This document shows positions 39,694 through 48,248 of a stretch of 64,000 bases of DNA, in pieces. Where the stretch lies: positions 2,630,501 to 2,694,500 of the forward strand of contig NZ_BCQA01000001.1 of the NCBI RefSeq assembly GCF_001748145.1, in the 5' to 3' direction. The stretch is from Bosea sp. BIWAKO-01. Lineage in GTDB: Bacteria > Pseudomonadota > Alphaproteobacteria > Rhizobiales > Beijerinckiaceae. A program made the translations under genes and the position numbers. The notes beneath the pieces are model-generated. The model was not told the DNA's origin, searched no databases, and worked only from the letters and a program-made list of their open reading frames with translations. The first letter of the stretch is position 1, and every line of letters begins with the position of its first letter.

Positions 39694-40467
39694 TCAGTTC
39701 CGCAGGGCCTGGACCACGAAGGAGACGCCGCCGAGCGCGACGATGGCGTCGAGCAGCAAGGTGTGGACCTTGAGCGGGATGCGGGCGAGCAGCGCCCTTG
39801 CGATCCAGGCGCCCGGAGCCATGCAAAGCCCGATCACCGCACCGAGCCAGACCTGCGCGCTGGTCAGGACCGCTGCCTGCCCGAAGACCAGTGTCTTGGT
39901 GAGATGCATGGTAAGACCGACGATCGCATCGGTCGCGACCAGCGTCGCCCCCGCAAGCCCGGCGCCAAGCAGGATCGGGATCATCAGCAGTCCGCCGCCG
40001 ATCGTCGTGCCCGAGAGAAAGCCGAAGAGGGCTGACGCGACGAGCACGCCGGTCGGCCCGATCTCGAAGCGCCGGCCGGCGAACAGGCGCTTGAGCACGA
40101 CGACGGCGATCAGGAAGATCCCGAGCACCAGCCCGATCGCCGCCTCGTCGAGCCTTGTATAGAGCACCGCTCCGGCAAGGCAGCCGGGGATCGCCGCCGA
40201 CAGGATGCGTCTCGTGACGGGCCAGTCGATCAGTGTCCGGAAGGCGCCGACGCGCGCAACATGACTGAGCAGCATCGCAACGCTGATCGTCTGCACCACG
40301 GAGGCGACACCGATGATCGGGGCCAGCACCAGCGACAGCACGATCGCACCGCCCGAGCCGGTGAGCGCACTCAGCAGCGATCCGACCAGGGCGGCTGTGC
40401 CGACAGCGAGCGCCGTCGCAACCTGCACAGCCGATCCGAGCAAGGCCGGGTCGGCCACGAGGCTCAT
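39694..40467 (-). CDS. TauE/SafE family membrane protein
   Basis: A 257-residue protein with about eight hydrophobic segments and the two half-repeats typical of TauE/SafE (SLLSALTGSGGAIVLSLVLAP and FGFLSGTTIGGGLLMIPILL). The family includes putative exporters of sulfite, sulfoacetate and other organic anions. The name does not prove sulfur substrates. Its ATG overlaps the SDR stop by four bases. Confidence 0.87.
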   Translation of the reverse strand: MSLVADPALLGSAVQVATALAVGTAALVGSLLSALTGSGGAIVLSLVLAPIIGVASVVQTISVAMLLSHVARVGAFRTLIDWPVTRRILSAAIPGCLAGAVLYTRLDEAAIGLVLGIFLIAVVVLKRLFAGRRFEIGPTGVLVASALFGFLSGTTIGGGLLMIPILLGAGLAGATLVATDAIVGLTMHLTKTLVFGQAAVLTSAQVWLGAVIGLCMAPGAWIARALLARIPLKVHTLLLDAIVALGGVSFVVQALRN

Positions 40468-41213
40468 GGCAGATAGGCCCCGCCATTCACATGCATGGTC
40501 TGGCCGGTGAGATAGCGCCCGTTCGGCCCGGCAAGATAGCGCACCATCGCCGCGACCTCCTGCGGTCGCCCGCGGCGTCCGACCAAGGTGGTGCGGTGCT
40601 TGTGATGGTCCGGCTGGGCTGCCGAGTGGCCGCCGCGCACCGTATCGATCAGGCCGGGGGAGACGAGGTTGACGGTGATCCCGCGCTCGGCCAGCTCCTG
40701 CGCAAGCGCCTTGGTGAGACCGTCAAGTCCCGCCTTGGCGGTGACGACATGGGCACGCTGCTTCGCGCCGGTATAGGCGGTCAGTCCGCCGATGTTGATG
40801 ATGGCGCCTGCACTGCTCGCGGTCAGCGCGTCCAGCGCCGCCTGCGAACACAGGAACGGGCCGTCGAGCGTGACGCCGAGCACCTGATGCCATTGCGCCA
40901 GGGTCATTTCGCCGAAGGCCACCTCGCCACGGATGGCGGCATTGTTGACGAGGATATCGATCCGCCCGAAGCGCTCGAGCGTGGCCTCGATGGCGGCGCG
41001 GACCGAGTCGGGGTTGGTGACATCGGCCAGCTGCCAGGCGGCACGACCGCCTTCGGCCTCGACCGCGGCGACCATTTCGCCAAGCCCTGTCTCGTCCGAG
41101 AGCGCCACGCCCATCACCGCCGCTCCGCCAGCGGCGAGTTCGAGTGCGATGGCGCGGCCGATATTGCGGGCTGCTCCCGTGATCAGGGCAACCTTGCCGT
41201 CGAGTTCAGTCAC
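40464..41213 (-). CDS. SDR family protein with altered active site
   Basis: A 249-residue short-chain dehydrogenase-like protein. The Rossmann motif LITGAARNIGRAIA and NNAAIRG are present. The usual catalytic Ser is replaced by Gly (INIGGLTAY), and the Tyr of YxxxK by Val in AHVVTAKAG; only the Lys remains, with a His just before the Tyr position. So standard SDR chemistry is doubtful. The start is GTG at 41213, three bases after the upstream gene's stop. It lies inside the tct/mmgE operon. Confidence 0.88.
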   Translation of the reverse strand: MTELDGKVALITGAARNIGRAIALELAAGGAAVMGVALSDETGLGEMVAAVEAEGGRAAWQLADVTNPDSVRAAIEATLERFGRIDILVNNAAIRGEVAFGEMTLAQWHQVLGVTLDGPFLCSQAALDALTASSAGAIINIGGLTAYTGAKQRAHVVTAKAGLDGLTKALAQELAERGITVNLVSPGLIDTVRGGHSAAQPDHHKHRTTLVGRRGRPQEVAAMVRYLAGPNGRYLTGQTMHVNGGAYLP

Positions 41214-41216
41214 CGC

Positions 41217-42590
41217 TCAGCTCCGTGCTGCTGTGAGATCGACAGTGCCGCCGATGACGATCTTGCCGAGCGCGGCAGCGACCTGCTCGGAGCGCGCGCG
41301 CGCCCAGCCGCCGAAAGCGGTGTTGTCGTGGAATTTCTGCAGGATATCAGCAGGAGAAAGTGGTTCATGCGCCCCGCCGCGCATGTGCGGCTGACGCATC
41401 TCGCGCACCGAACCGTCCTTGAGGGTAGCCCTGATATGGCCGCTGAAATTGCGCGGATACTCGTCTGCTGGATTGACGACATAGGACACTCTGGCGGCCA
41501 GCGCTCGCACGCTCGCCTCCGCCACACGCTCCTCTGTGAATTGTCCAAGCCCGGCCCCGCCATCGATGAAGCCGACGGCGACGCAATAGGGTGTCGAGAA
41601 CTTTGCCGCATAGGCGTTGGGCGGCGCCCGCTTCAGCGCCAGCGGTTCCCAGAGCCGGTGCACGGTGCCTTCGCCGACCTCGCATTCCAGGCTGACGATG
41701 TCCTCGGCCCTGATACCCTGCTGCGCCAGCGCGATGGCGCAGTCGACGAAGGGCTGGGTCATCGTCCCGCAGGCATAGGGCTTGAAGGCGAGCGTCTCCA
41801 GCACCCAGCTCTCGCCCAGCCCGTCGAGCAGGGGCACGAAATCCGGCGCCTTCGACGGAGCGAAGGCGCGGTAGAAACCGTGATGGCCCTCGATCACGGT
41901 TGCTGGTCCCAGGAAGCCGGCCTCGGCCAGCAAGGCGGCGCGGATGCCGGCCTGCGCTGCCGCGCCGGCATGGAGCCGTTTGGTCCAGCTGCCGTCGGCG
42001 AGATATTCGATGATGCCGGAGGCCAGACTGCCGGCGATCCCGATGGCATGTGCGATCAGCTTCGGCGACAGGCCAAGCGCACTCGCGACAGCGGCGGCGG
42101 CGGCCGGTGCGCCGATCACCGCGGTCGGGTGAAAACAGGCTTTGTGAATTGCTTGCGGCGTCACCAGGCTCATCCGGCACATCAGCTCGGTACCGACTGC
42201 AACACCGCGCAGCACCGCTTCGCCCGACAGCCCGCGATGCTCCGCCGCCGCCAGCACGGCGGGCACGATCACGGCGCCGGCATGGATCGGCCCGCCCTCG
42301 AATGTATCGTCGAAGTCCTCGCCATGCGCCGCGGTGCCGTTGACCAGCGCCGCGTCATATGGGCCCAGGCCCGCTGCATGGCCGATCGCGGTTGCCTTGC
42401 CTGACAATGCGGTCGAGGCCAGGGCGGCGCGGACATAGTCGGTGCCACGCGCCGCAACGCAAAGCCCGGCGACGTCGAGCAGCAGCAGGCGGACGGTCTC
42501 CCGCGCCTTGGGGCTCACCGTCGCATGGGCGGCGAAGCTGGCGAGCCGCAGCGCGACCGGCTCACCGGCGATCGAAGTCTGGTGGTTCAC
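41217..42590 (-). CDS. MmgE/PrpD family protein (first of three)
   Basis: A 457-residue protein of the MmgE/PrpD family, which includes 2-methylcitrate dehydratase, cis-aconitate decarboxylase and iminodisuccinate epimerase. Signature strings are GTAAHGEDFDDTFEGGPIHAG, CFHPTAVIGAPAAAAA and FKPYACGTMTQPF. It differs clearly from the two paralogues at 45703 and 53083, which resemble each other more. The start is GTG at 42590, overlapping the tctA stop (GTGA). Substrate unknown; the transporter next door suggests a di- or tricarboxylate. Confidence 0.9.
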   Translation of the reverse strand: MNHQTSIAGEPVALRLASFAAHATVSPKARETVRLLLLDVAGLCVAARGTDYVRAALASTALSGKATAIGHAAGLGPYDAALVNGTAAHGEDFDDTFEGGPIHAGAVIVPAVLAAAEHRGLSGEAVLRGVAVGTELMCRMSLVTPQAIHKACFHPTAVIGAPAAAAAVASALGLSPKLIAHAIGIAGSLASGIIEYLADGSWTKRLHAGAAAQAGIRAALLAEAGFLGPATVIEGHHGFYRAFAPSKAPDFVPLLDGLGESWVLETLAFKPYACGTMTQPFVDCAIALAQQGIRAEDIVSLECEVGEGTVHRLWEPLALKRAPPNAYAAKFSTPYCVAVGFIDGGAGLGQFTEERVAEASVRALAARVSYVVNPADEYPRNFSGHIRATLKDGSVREMRQPHMRGGAHEPLSPADILQKFHDNTAFGGWARARSEQVAAALGKIVIGGTVDLTAARS

Positions 42591-44086
42591 GCGTGCGCAT
42601 CCTTGAGCTTGGCATTGCGCGCGTCACGGAATTCGCGGACGAGCGAGAGGGTGACGAAGACGGCGGATGCGAGCAGCAGCCCGATCGCGATCGGGTCTTC
42701 GAGGAAGATCGAATGATCTCCGCCGGAGAGCAGCAGCGAGCGGCGATAGCTCGACTCGACCATGTGCCCGAGCACAACGCCGAGGATCAGCGGCAGGAAC
42801 GGGTAGCCGGCGCGGCGCATCAGGTAGCCGACGAGGCCCATGCCGAGCGCGATGCCAAGATCGGATATCGACGTGTTGAGTGTGAAGATGCCCGAGAGGA
42901 TCAGGGCCAGGATGAAGCCGGCGAGATAGGCGCGGGGCCGATTCACCAGCCAGACGCAGATCGGCAGCAGCAGGATGCCGACGACAATCTGCGCCAGGGT
43001 GGCGATGAACGAGCCGAGATACAGCCCGACCACGACGTCAGCATTCTGTTCGAACAGGCGCGGCCCCGGCAGCAACCCGTGGATCAACAGGCCGCCGAGC
43101 AGCACCGCGGTCGAGTTCGAGCTCGGGATGCCGAAGGAGAGCAGCGGGATCAGAGCGGCGCTCGCCACGGTGTTGTTGGCGGTCTCCGGCGCGGCGACAC
43201 CCTCTTCCGAGCCCTTGCCGAACTTCTCCGGCTCCTTCGACCAGCGTTTGGCCTCGTTATAGGAGAGGAAGGCCGCGATCGAGCCGCCGCCTCCCGGCGT
43301 CAGCCCCTCAAAAGTGCCGAGAATGCAACCGATGAACTGCGAGCGCTTCAGCCTGTTCATCATGCTCAGGCTGGGCAGGCGCACCCGCACCTGTTCGCCG
43401 ATATTGCCGACCCCGCGCGAGCCGGACTGCATCATCAGTTCGCTGATCGCGAAGACGCCGATCATGATCAGCACAGGCTCGACGCCGCCGAGCAGCTCCG
43501 GGCTGCCGAAGGTGAAGCGGGTCACCCCCGAGATCGGGTCAGTACCGATGGTCGAGATCATCAGGCCGACGACCGCGGCTGCGAGACCGTTGAGCAGCGA
43601 GCCGTTCGTCATGGAGGCGATGACGCTGAGGCCGAGAATGCCAAGCGCGAAATAGGATGTCGGCTTGAAGGCCAGGGCGACCCAGGAGAGCGGCTCGGTC
43701 ATCATGATCAGCATCAGGAGGCCGAACAGGCTGCCGATGACGCCCGACCAGAGCGAGATGCCGAGCGCCTCACCGGCGCGCCCCTGCTTTTTCATCTCGT
43801 AGCCGTCGATCACGGTCGCAGCGGCCGAGTTGGTGCCGGGCGTTCGGATCAGGATGGCCGGAATCGAGCCGCCATATTCGGCGCCGATATAGGTGCAGGC
43901 CAGCATCACGATCGCCTGCACTGGCGCCATGCCATAGGTGAAGGGCAGCAGCAGAGCCATGGTGATCGAGGCCGAGATGCCGGGCAGCGAGCCGCCGACG
44001 ATGCCCCAGATCAGGCCGATGATCGAATAGAAGACGATCGGCGAGCCGAACAGAAGATCGAATGCGATACCGAGCGAGTGCATCAT
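42587..44086 (-). CDS. tctA: Tripartite tricarboxylate transporter, large permease TctA
   Basis: A 499-residue inner-membrane protein with about twelve hydrophobic segments. The conserved TctA blocks are GIVGGSLPGISASITMALLLP, YGGSIPAILIRTPGTNSAAATVIDGY, GLTPGGGGSIAAFLSY and LLSFGIPSSNSTAVLLGGL. It imports carboxylates brought by TctC. AAGGA serves tandem ATGs at 44086 and 44083. Confidence 0.95.
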   Translation of the reverse strand: MMHSLGIAFDLLFGSPIVFYSIIGLIWGIVGGSLPGISASITMALLLPFTYGMAPVQAIVMLACTYIGAEYGGSIPAILIRTPGTNSAAATVIDGYEMKKQGRAGEALGISLWSGVIGSLFGLLMLIMMTEPLSWVALAFKPTSYFALGILGLSVIASMTNGSLLNGLAAAVVGLMISTIGTDPISGVTRFTFGSPELLGGVEPVLIMIGVFAISELMMQSGSRGVGNIGEQVRVRLPSLSMMNRLKRSQFIGCILGTFEGLTPGGGGSIAAFLSYNEAKRWSKEPEKFGKGSEEGVAAPETANNTVASAALIPLLSFGIPSSNSTAVLLGGLLIHGLLPGPRLFEQNADVVVGLYLGSFIATLAQIVVGILLLPICVWLVNRPRAYLAGFILALILSGIFTLNTSISDLGIALGMGLVGYLMRRAGYPFLPLILGVVLGHMVESSYRRSLLLSGGDHSIFLEDPIAIGLLLASAVFVTLSLVREFRDARNAKLKDAHA

Positions 44087-44093
44087 GGCTTCC

Positions 44094-44594
44094 TTAGAAG
44101 AACCAGCCGGAGGGCTGATGCACGCCGAGGATCTTGACGAAGATGCCCCAGAAGGCGAGCGCCCCGCCGATCGCGATGACGAGCGTCTTCCAGTTGCGCG
44201 GCGCGCCCTCGTAGAGCGCGACGGAGCCGATCAGGAGCGCGATCGCCGGCAGGTAGCCGATGATCGGCACCAGCACGACATAGGCCACGCCGAAGGCAAG
44301 GAAGCCGAGCGCACGCGGCATCGGCGAGACGTGGTCGTCGTCCTCGGTCGGGGGCGGCGCGCTCGTGGAAGCTCTGGCCGCTGGCGAGAGCGCGCCGTCG
44401 ATGATGGCACGCGCCACCAGGACCACGCCGAACCCGGCCAGGACGAAGGCCAGGATGCGCGGCAAGCCGCCCGCGCCGACATCGTCGGCGAGCGAGCTTT
44501 CCGCGATGTCGCCGATGGCGAGGTAGTACAGGATCGCGATGGCGAGGACGACGAGCCCGCCTGCGAGGTCCTTCAGAGCTGTTCGCTCGGTCAT
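44094..44594 (-). CDS. tctB: Tripartite tricarboxylate transporter, small permease TctB
   Basis: A 166-residue protein with four hydrophobic segments (two before and two after an acidic linker, PPPTEDDDHVSP). It matches the small TctB/DUF1468 family in size and layout. It sits seven bases upstream of tctA in the order tctC-tctB-tctA. Confidence 0.9.
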   Translation of the reverse strand: MTERTALKDLAGGLVVLAIAILYYLAIGDIAESSLADDVGAGGLPRILAFVLAGFGVVLVARAIIDGALSPAARASTSAPPPTEDDDHVSPMPRALGFLAFGVAYVVLVPIIGYLPAIALLIGSVALYEGAPRNWKTLVIAIGGALAFWGIFVKILGVHQPSGWFF

Positions 44595-44643
44595 GCCAAG
44601 GTCTTTCCCGACGGGTTGCGCACAGAGTCGCTGGGGCGGGGTG

Positions 44644-45606
44644 TCACTTCAGGACGCCGTTTTCCCTCAGGAAAGCTTCGGTGACGGTGCCGAAGTTCTG
44701 GACGAAGCCCTGGTAGCGGGCGTGCGGGATGAAGTTCGCGACCAGGCTCTCGGTCCTGTAGACCTTCTGGTATTCGGGATCGGCCAGGATCTTCGGCACG
44801 GCCTCGTCCCAGATCTTGGTGATCGCCGGTGGCATGCCCTTGGGGCCGGCAAGGCCGCGGAACTTGTCCAGGGCGATGGCGTAGCCGGATTCCGTCACCG
44901 TCGGGACGTTGGGGAAAGCCTCCATGCGCTTGGCATCGAAAGTCGCGAGCAGCCGGATCTTGCCGGCCTCGAGTTGCGGTCGCAGCTCCGGGATTTCGCC
45001 AATGCCGATATCGAGCGTGCCGTTGAGCACATTGATCATCAGATCGCCGCCGCCCTCATGCGAGACCACGGCGGGGGTTACGCCTGCCGCCTTCTTCAGC
45101 TGCTCGGCCGCCTGACGCTCCAGTGAGGCCGGGTTCGCCGCGCCCCAGCGTCCCCGCGAGACCTGCGCCTTGTCGATCACGTCCTTGAGGGTCTTATAGG
45201 GGCCGTCGGTGCGGGTGTAGATCACCTCCGAGTCGGTGAAGAAGTTCACCAGCGGTTCGACGTCCTTGTAGCCGTGCTGTGTCTTCGAGAGCAGCGAGGT
45301 ATAGATGTAGGTGGGCGTCGTTGCGTAGAACACGCTGCCATCGGCCGGCGCCGTCGCCAGACGCGAGATTGCACGGGCACCGCTGCCACCCTGCACGTTC
45401 TCGATGATGAAGGTCGCCTTGATGTATTTCGGCAGATACTTGGCCATCTCGCGCAGGAAGACGTCGCTACCGCCTCCCGGGCTCGAATGCGTGACGAGCG
45501 TCACCACCTTGTGCGGGTAGTCGATCGGTGTTTGCGCGGCAGCGCCGCCTGCCGACCAGGCCGACAGGCTGGCGGCGACGGCTGTGGCGATGGCCAGATG
45601 TCGCAT
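44644..45606 (-). CDS. tctC: Tripartite tricarboxylate transporter, solute-binding protein TctC
   Basis: A 320-residue Bug/TctC-type periplasmic protein with a signal peptide (about 1-25, ending GGAAAQ). The mature start YPHKVVTLVTHSSPGGGSDVFLREM and the LIxxFDAKRMEAFPNVPTVTESGY stretch are typical. GGGAGAG lies before the ATG at 45606; an upstream in-frame start would add 21 residues before the signal. The ligand is probably a carboxylate of unknown identity. Confidence 0.92.
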   Translation of the reverse strand: MRHLAIATAVAASLSAWSAGGAAAQTPIDYPHKVVTLVTHSSPGGGSDVFLREMAKYLPKYIKATFIIENVQGGSGARAISRLATAPADGSVFYATTPTYIYTSLLSKTQHGYKDVEPLVNFFTDSEVIYTRTDGPYKTLKDVIDKAQVSRGRWGAANPASLERQAAEQLKKAAGVTPAVVSHEGGGDLMINVLNGTLDIGIGEIPELRPQLEAGKIRLLATFDAKRMEAFPNVPTVTESGYAIALDKFRGLAGPKGMPPAITKIWDEAVPKILADPEYQKVYRTESLVANFIPHARYQGFVQNFGTVTEAFLRENGVLK

Positions 45607-45702
45607 GGTTTCTCTCCCTGAGATCGATGAATGGGCCTCCCTGCTTCGGAGAGGCCTCGTTCGATACATGCGGCGGTGCGGATTATTCCGCGCCAGGCCG
45701 CC

Positions 45703-47145
45703 TCAATGCGCGGCAGTGCGGAGCGGCCGGGCTGCCGGATTGGTGTCGAAGACGAGTTGCTCGACGAGCATCTCGATCCGCGGCAGGGCATCGACACCCC
45801 AGGCCAGCTCGAGCAGCCTGTTCTGGGCGCCGTCGGTGATCGCGCCCTCGGCGCACATCCGGAATTTGGCCTCGAGATCGGCGTCACTGATCGGGTTGTC
45901 CGGGCCGCCGCGATAGCGCTCGTCGGCCCATTGCACGAGCGTCCGGCCGTCCTTGGTCTCGACCTCGATGCGCGAGCGGATCTTGTCGTAGCCGCGCGCA
46001 TCGATTTCGGGATCGCTGAGGACCTCAGTGCGCTTCTGCATGTCCTGCATCGCCGGCGAGGCCACGAACGCGTCGCTGAACTCGTGATGGCTGGCGCGGC
46101 GGCAGAGCGCGATCATCGAGAGCAGCGCGGGCATCGAGAATTTGGCCTGGAGATGGTTCTGCGCCAGCGGATAGCGGATCGGTTCGAGGATGTTCTTGCC
46201 GGCAAAGAAACGGATGCGCTCGACCTGCTCGGGCTTGAGGTCGTGCGCGAGCACCAGTGCCAGCATCGCGTCCATCGACTGATGGGTCAGGATGCCGGAG
46301 GGGTAGGGCTTGATGCTGATGCCCGGCTCGGCGATCGTCAGCGTCTCACCGAAACCCTGCGGCAGCTTCTCTTCCGAAAGTCCCTCGCCCATCACCTGGA
46401 AGAAGCCCCAGGGGCCGTCGAGGGCCGCCGGGTCCGCGGTGAAGCCGCGGGCAGCCAGAAGGGCCGCGGTGACGCCATTCTCCGAGGCGCGCCCGACATG
46501 AAGCGGCTTGGTCATCGTGCCGAAATTGCAGCGGATGCCGGCAGCGAAACTCGCCGCGATGCCGAGCGCATGCGCCAACTCCGCACCCGTGAGGCCGAGC
46601 AGCTTCGCGGCAGCGGCGGCGGCGCCGAAAGTGCCGACCGTGCCGCTGCTGTGATGGCCACGACGATAATGGCGCGGCGTCATCCATTCCGAGATCTTGC
46701 ATTCGACCTCGAACCCGGTCTGGAAGGCGAGCATGAGGCGCTTGCCGTCAACGCCGCCAAGGCGCTGCGACAGCACCAGCGCGGCGGTCAGCGGCGGCAC
46801 CGAGGGGTGGGTCAGCAGGCCATAGACATGGCGCGGGTCGTTCGAAACCTGGGTGTCGTCCCAGTCATGAGCATGGCCGGCGGTGCCGAGCACGCGCGCC
46901 GCCAGCGCCGCGGGAACGCGGGTATGGCCACGGCCGATCAGGAGTGCCTCGGCCTTGCCACCGGTTTCCGCCGCATCGGCCGCCAGCATGCGCACCGAGT
47001 CCTCAAGTCCACCGGCGAGGTAGAGCCCAAGCGTATCGATGATGCAGCGCCGGCCGATCCGCAGCGCCTCGGCTGACAGGTCGTCATAGCTCGCCCTCTC
47101 GATGAACGCGACGGCGGAAGCAGTAACGTGGTTGAGCTCGGTCAT
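45703..47145 (-). CDS. MmgE/PrpD family protein (second of three)
   Basis: A 480-residue MmgE/PrpD protein, closely similar in layout to the one at 53083-54501. Shared strings include HDWDDTQ or DYDDTQ, VYGLLTHP, VECKI, NFGTMTKP and EPGISIKPYPSG or its counterpart. This subgroup may act on a different isomer or a CoA-free acid; nothing in the sequence decides between dehydratase, epimerase or decarboxylase. It lies between the GntR gene and tctC in the operon. Confidence 0.9.
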   Translation of the reverse strand: MTELNHVTASAVAFIERASYDDLSAEALRIGRRCIIDTLGLYLAGGLEDSVRMLAADAAETGGKAEALLIGRGHTRVPAALAARVLGTAGHAHDWDDTQVSNDPRHVYGLLTHPSVPPLTAALVLSQRLGGVDGKRLMLAFQTGFEVECKISEWMTPRHYRRGHHSSGTVGTFGAAAAAAKLLGLTGAELAHALGIAASFAAGIRCNFGTMTKPLHVGRASENGVTAALLAARGFTADPAALDGPWGFFQVMGEGLSEEKLPQGFGETLTIAEPGISIKPYPSGILTHQSMDAMLALVLAHDLKPEQVERIRFFAGKNILEPIRYPLAQNHLQAKFSMPALLSMIALCRRASHHEFSDAFVASPAMQDMQKRTEVLSDPEIDARGYDKIRSRIEVETKDGRTLVQWADERYRGGPDNPISDADLEAKFRMCAEGAITDGAQNRLLELAWGVDALPRIEMLVEQLVFDTNPAARPLRTAAH

Positions 47146-47177
47146 GGCGTATCCGGCTTTCTCTTGAACGAAGATCG

Positions 47178-47879
47178 TCAGTTGGTCAGGCGCGTCGGCT
47201 GCGCCTCGGTCTTCCGGTAGGCGGCGAGCAGACGTGCCTTGGCGCGGGCGACATGGTCGGAATGGGCGCGCTGGGCCCGCTCGGGATCGCGGGCGGCGAT
47301 GGCCTCGACCATCTCGCGATGCTCCGAGTTGGAAACCTCCAGGCCGCCGCCCTGCACCAGGCTGCGGGCACGGAACAGGTGCAGCTTCTTGACCAGCCCG
47401 CGATATTGCGCGGCGAGCGTGCCATTGCCGCAGGCATCGATGATGAATTCGTGGAAGGCGAGGTTGAGCGGGTAATAGCGGTCGAAGTCGCGGTGGCGCG
47501 CAGCCGCTTCCATCTGCTCGAGATAGTCCCTCAGCCGCGCAACCTCCGCCTCGCTGACCCGCTCGGCCAGGAGCTTGCCGGCGAGACCGAACAATACGGT
47601 GCGCACGTCGTAGATCTCGATGGCCTCCTCGACCGCCGGCTGGCGGATGAAGACGCCGCGATTGGGAATCAGCTCGACCAGGCCGAGCCCTTCGAGGGCC
47701 CGCAATGCCTCGCGAACCGGGCCGCGGCTGGTGCCGAAGCGGATCGCCAGGTGGTTCTCGTTGACGCGCTTGCCGGGCGGAATCTCGCCGGCCAGGATCG
47801 CCCTCTCGATTTCGCGTTCGAGCACGCCCGACAGCGAGCGTGTCCGCAGAATGGTCAGTGCATCGTCTGGAATGGTCAT
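47178..47879 (-). CDS. GntR-family regulator with FCD domain, likely regional regulator
   Basis: A 233-residue FCD-type GntR regulator. The winged helix is GEIPPGKRVNENHLAIRFGTSRGPVREALRALEGLGLV, and the C-terminal all-helical FCD domain has the usual His/Asp metal residues (NLAFHEFIIDACGN, SNSEHREMVEA). Its promoter carries the palindrome at 47905-47920, fitting autoregulation. It heads the nine-gene minus-strand run and resembles the second FCD regulator at 52274. The ATG at 47879 has no clear ribosome site. Confidence 0.92.
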   Translation of the reverse strand: MTIPDDALTILRTRSLSGVLEREIERAILAGEIPPGKRVNENHLAIRFGTSRGPVREALRALEGLGLVELIPNRGVFIRQPAVEEAIEIYDVRTVLFGLAGKLLAERVSEAEVARLRDYLEQMEAAARHRDFDRYYPLNLAFHEFIIDACGNGTLAAQYRGLVKKLHLFRARSLVQGGGLEVSNSEHREMVEAIAARDPERAQRAHSDHVARAKARLLAAYRKTEAQPTRLTN

Positions 47880-47904
47880 AGGCTCTGATATCAGCGTCTA
47901 CAGA

Positions 47905-47920
47905 AAACTGTCAACAGTTT
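47905..47920. promoter_or_regulatory. 16-base palindrome, GntR-type operator (site 1)
   Basis: AAACTGTCAACAGTTT, arms of seven bases around CA, 26 bases before the minus-strand gntR start. On the minus strand it contains TTGACA (47915-47910) and, 17 bases on, GATATC (47892-47887), so it overlaps a likely -35 box. The core TGTYRACA recurs at four other sites up to 60.4 kb. Between here and 48248 there is only site 2 and no gene. Confidence 0.65.
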
Positions 47921-48108
47921 GCAATTCTGAGGTTGCCGTGCTCTCATGAGGTCGTTGCGGCTCCCGGGAGGGAACAGATCGGCGCAGATTCACGTCCCCC
48001 GAGACCGATATCGGGACTTGGACCTGCCGGCTGCCGCCGAGGCGCGACGATCCGGTCGGCCACTGCACAACCATTTGAGTGCAGCTCAAGGTTGATCGTA
48101 GAATGCTT

Positions 48109-48120
48109 ATTGTTGACAAT
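48109..48120. promoter_or_regulatory. 12-base palindrome, GntR-type operator (site 2)
   Basis: ATTGTTGACAAT, arms ATTGT/ACAAT around TG, 129 bases before the ABC transporter operon. The embedded TTGACA (48113-48118) with TTAGCT 17 bases on (48136-48141) would make it overlap the -35 box of that promoter. Confidence 0.65.
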
Positions 48121-48248
48121 CTTGAGGGTTGGCACTTAGCTCTTATCAAAATTGGGACGGCGGAGCAGGCCTACCTGCTCGCCGCCGATCCAGAAAAACG
48201 GAGCCCGGACCGCTGATGTCCAGGCGATATCGCGTCTGGGAGGATGCT

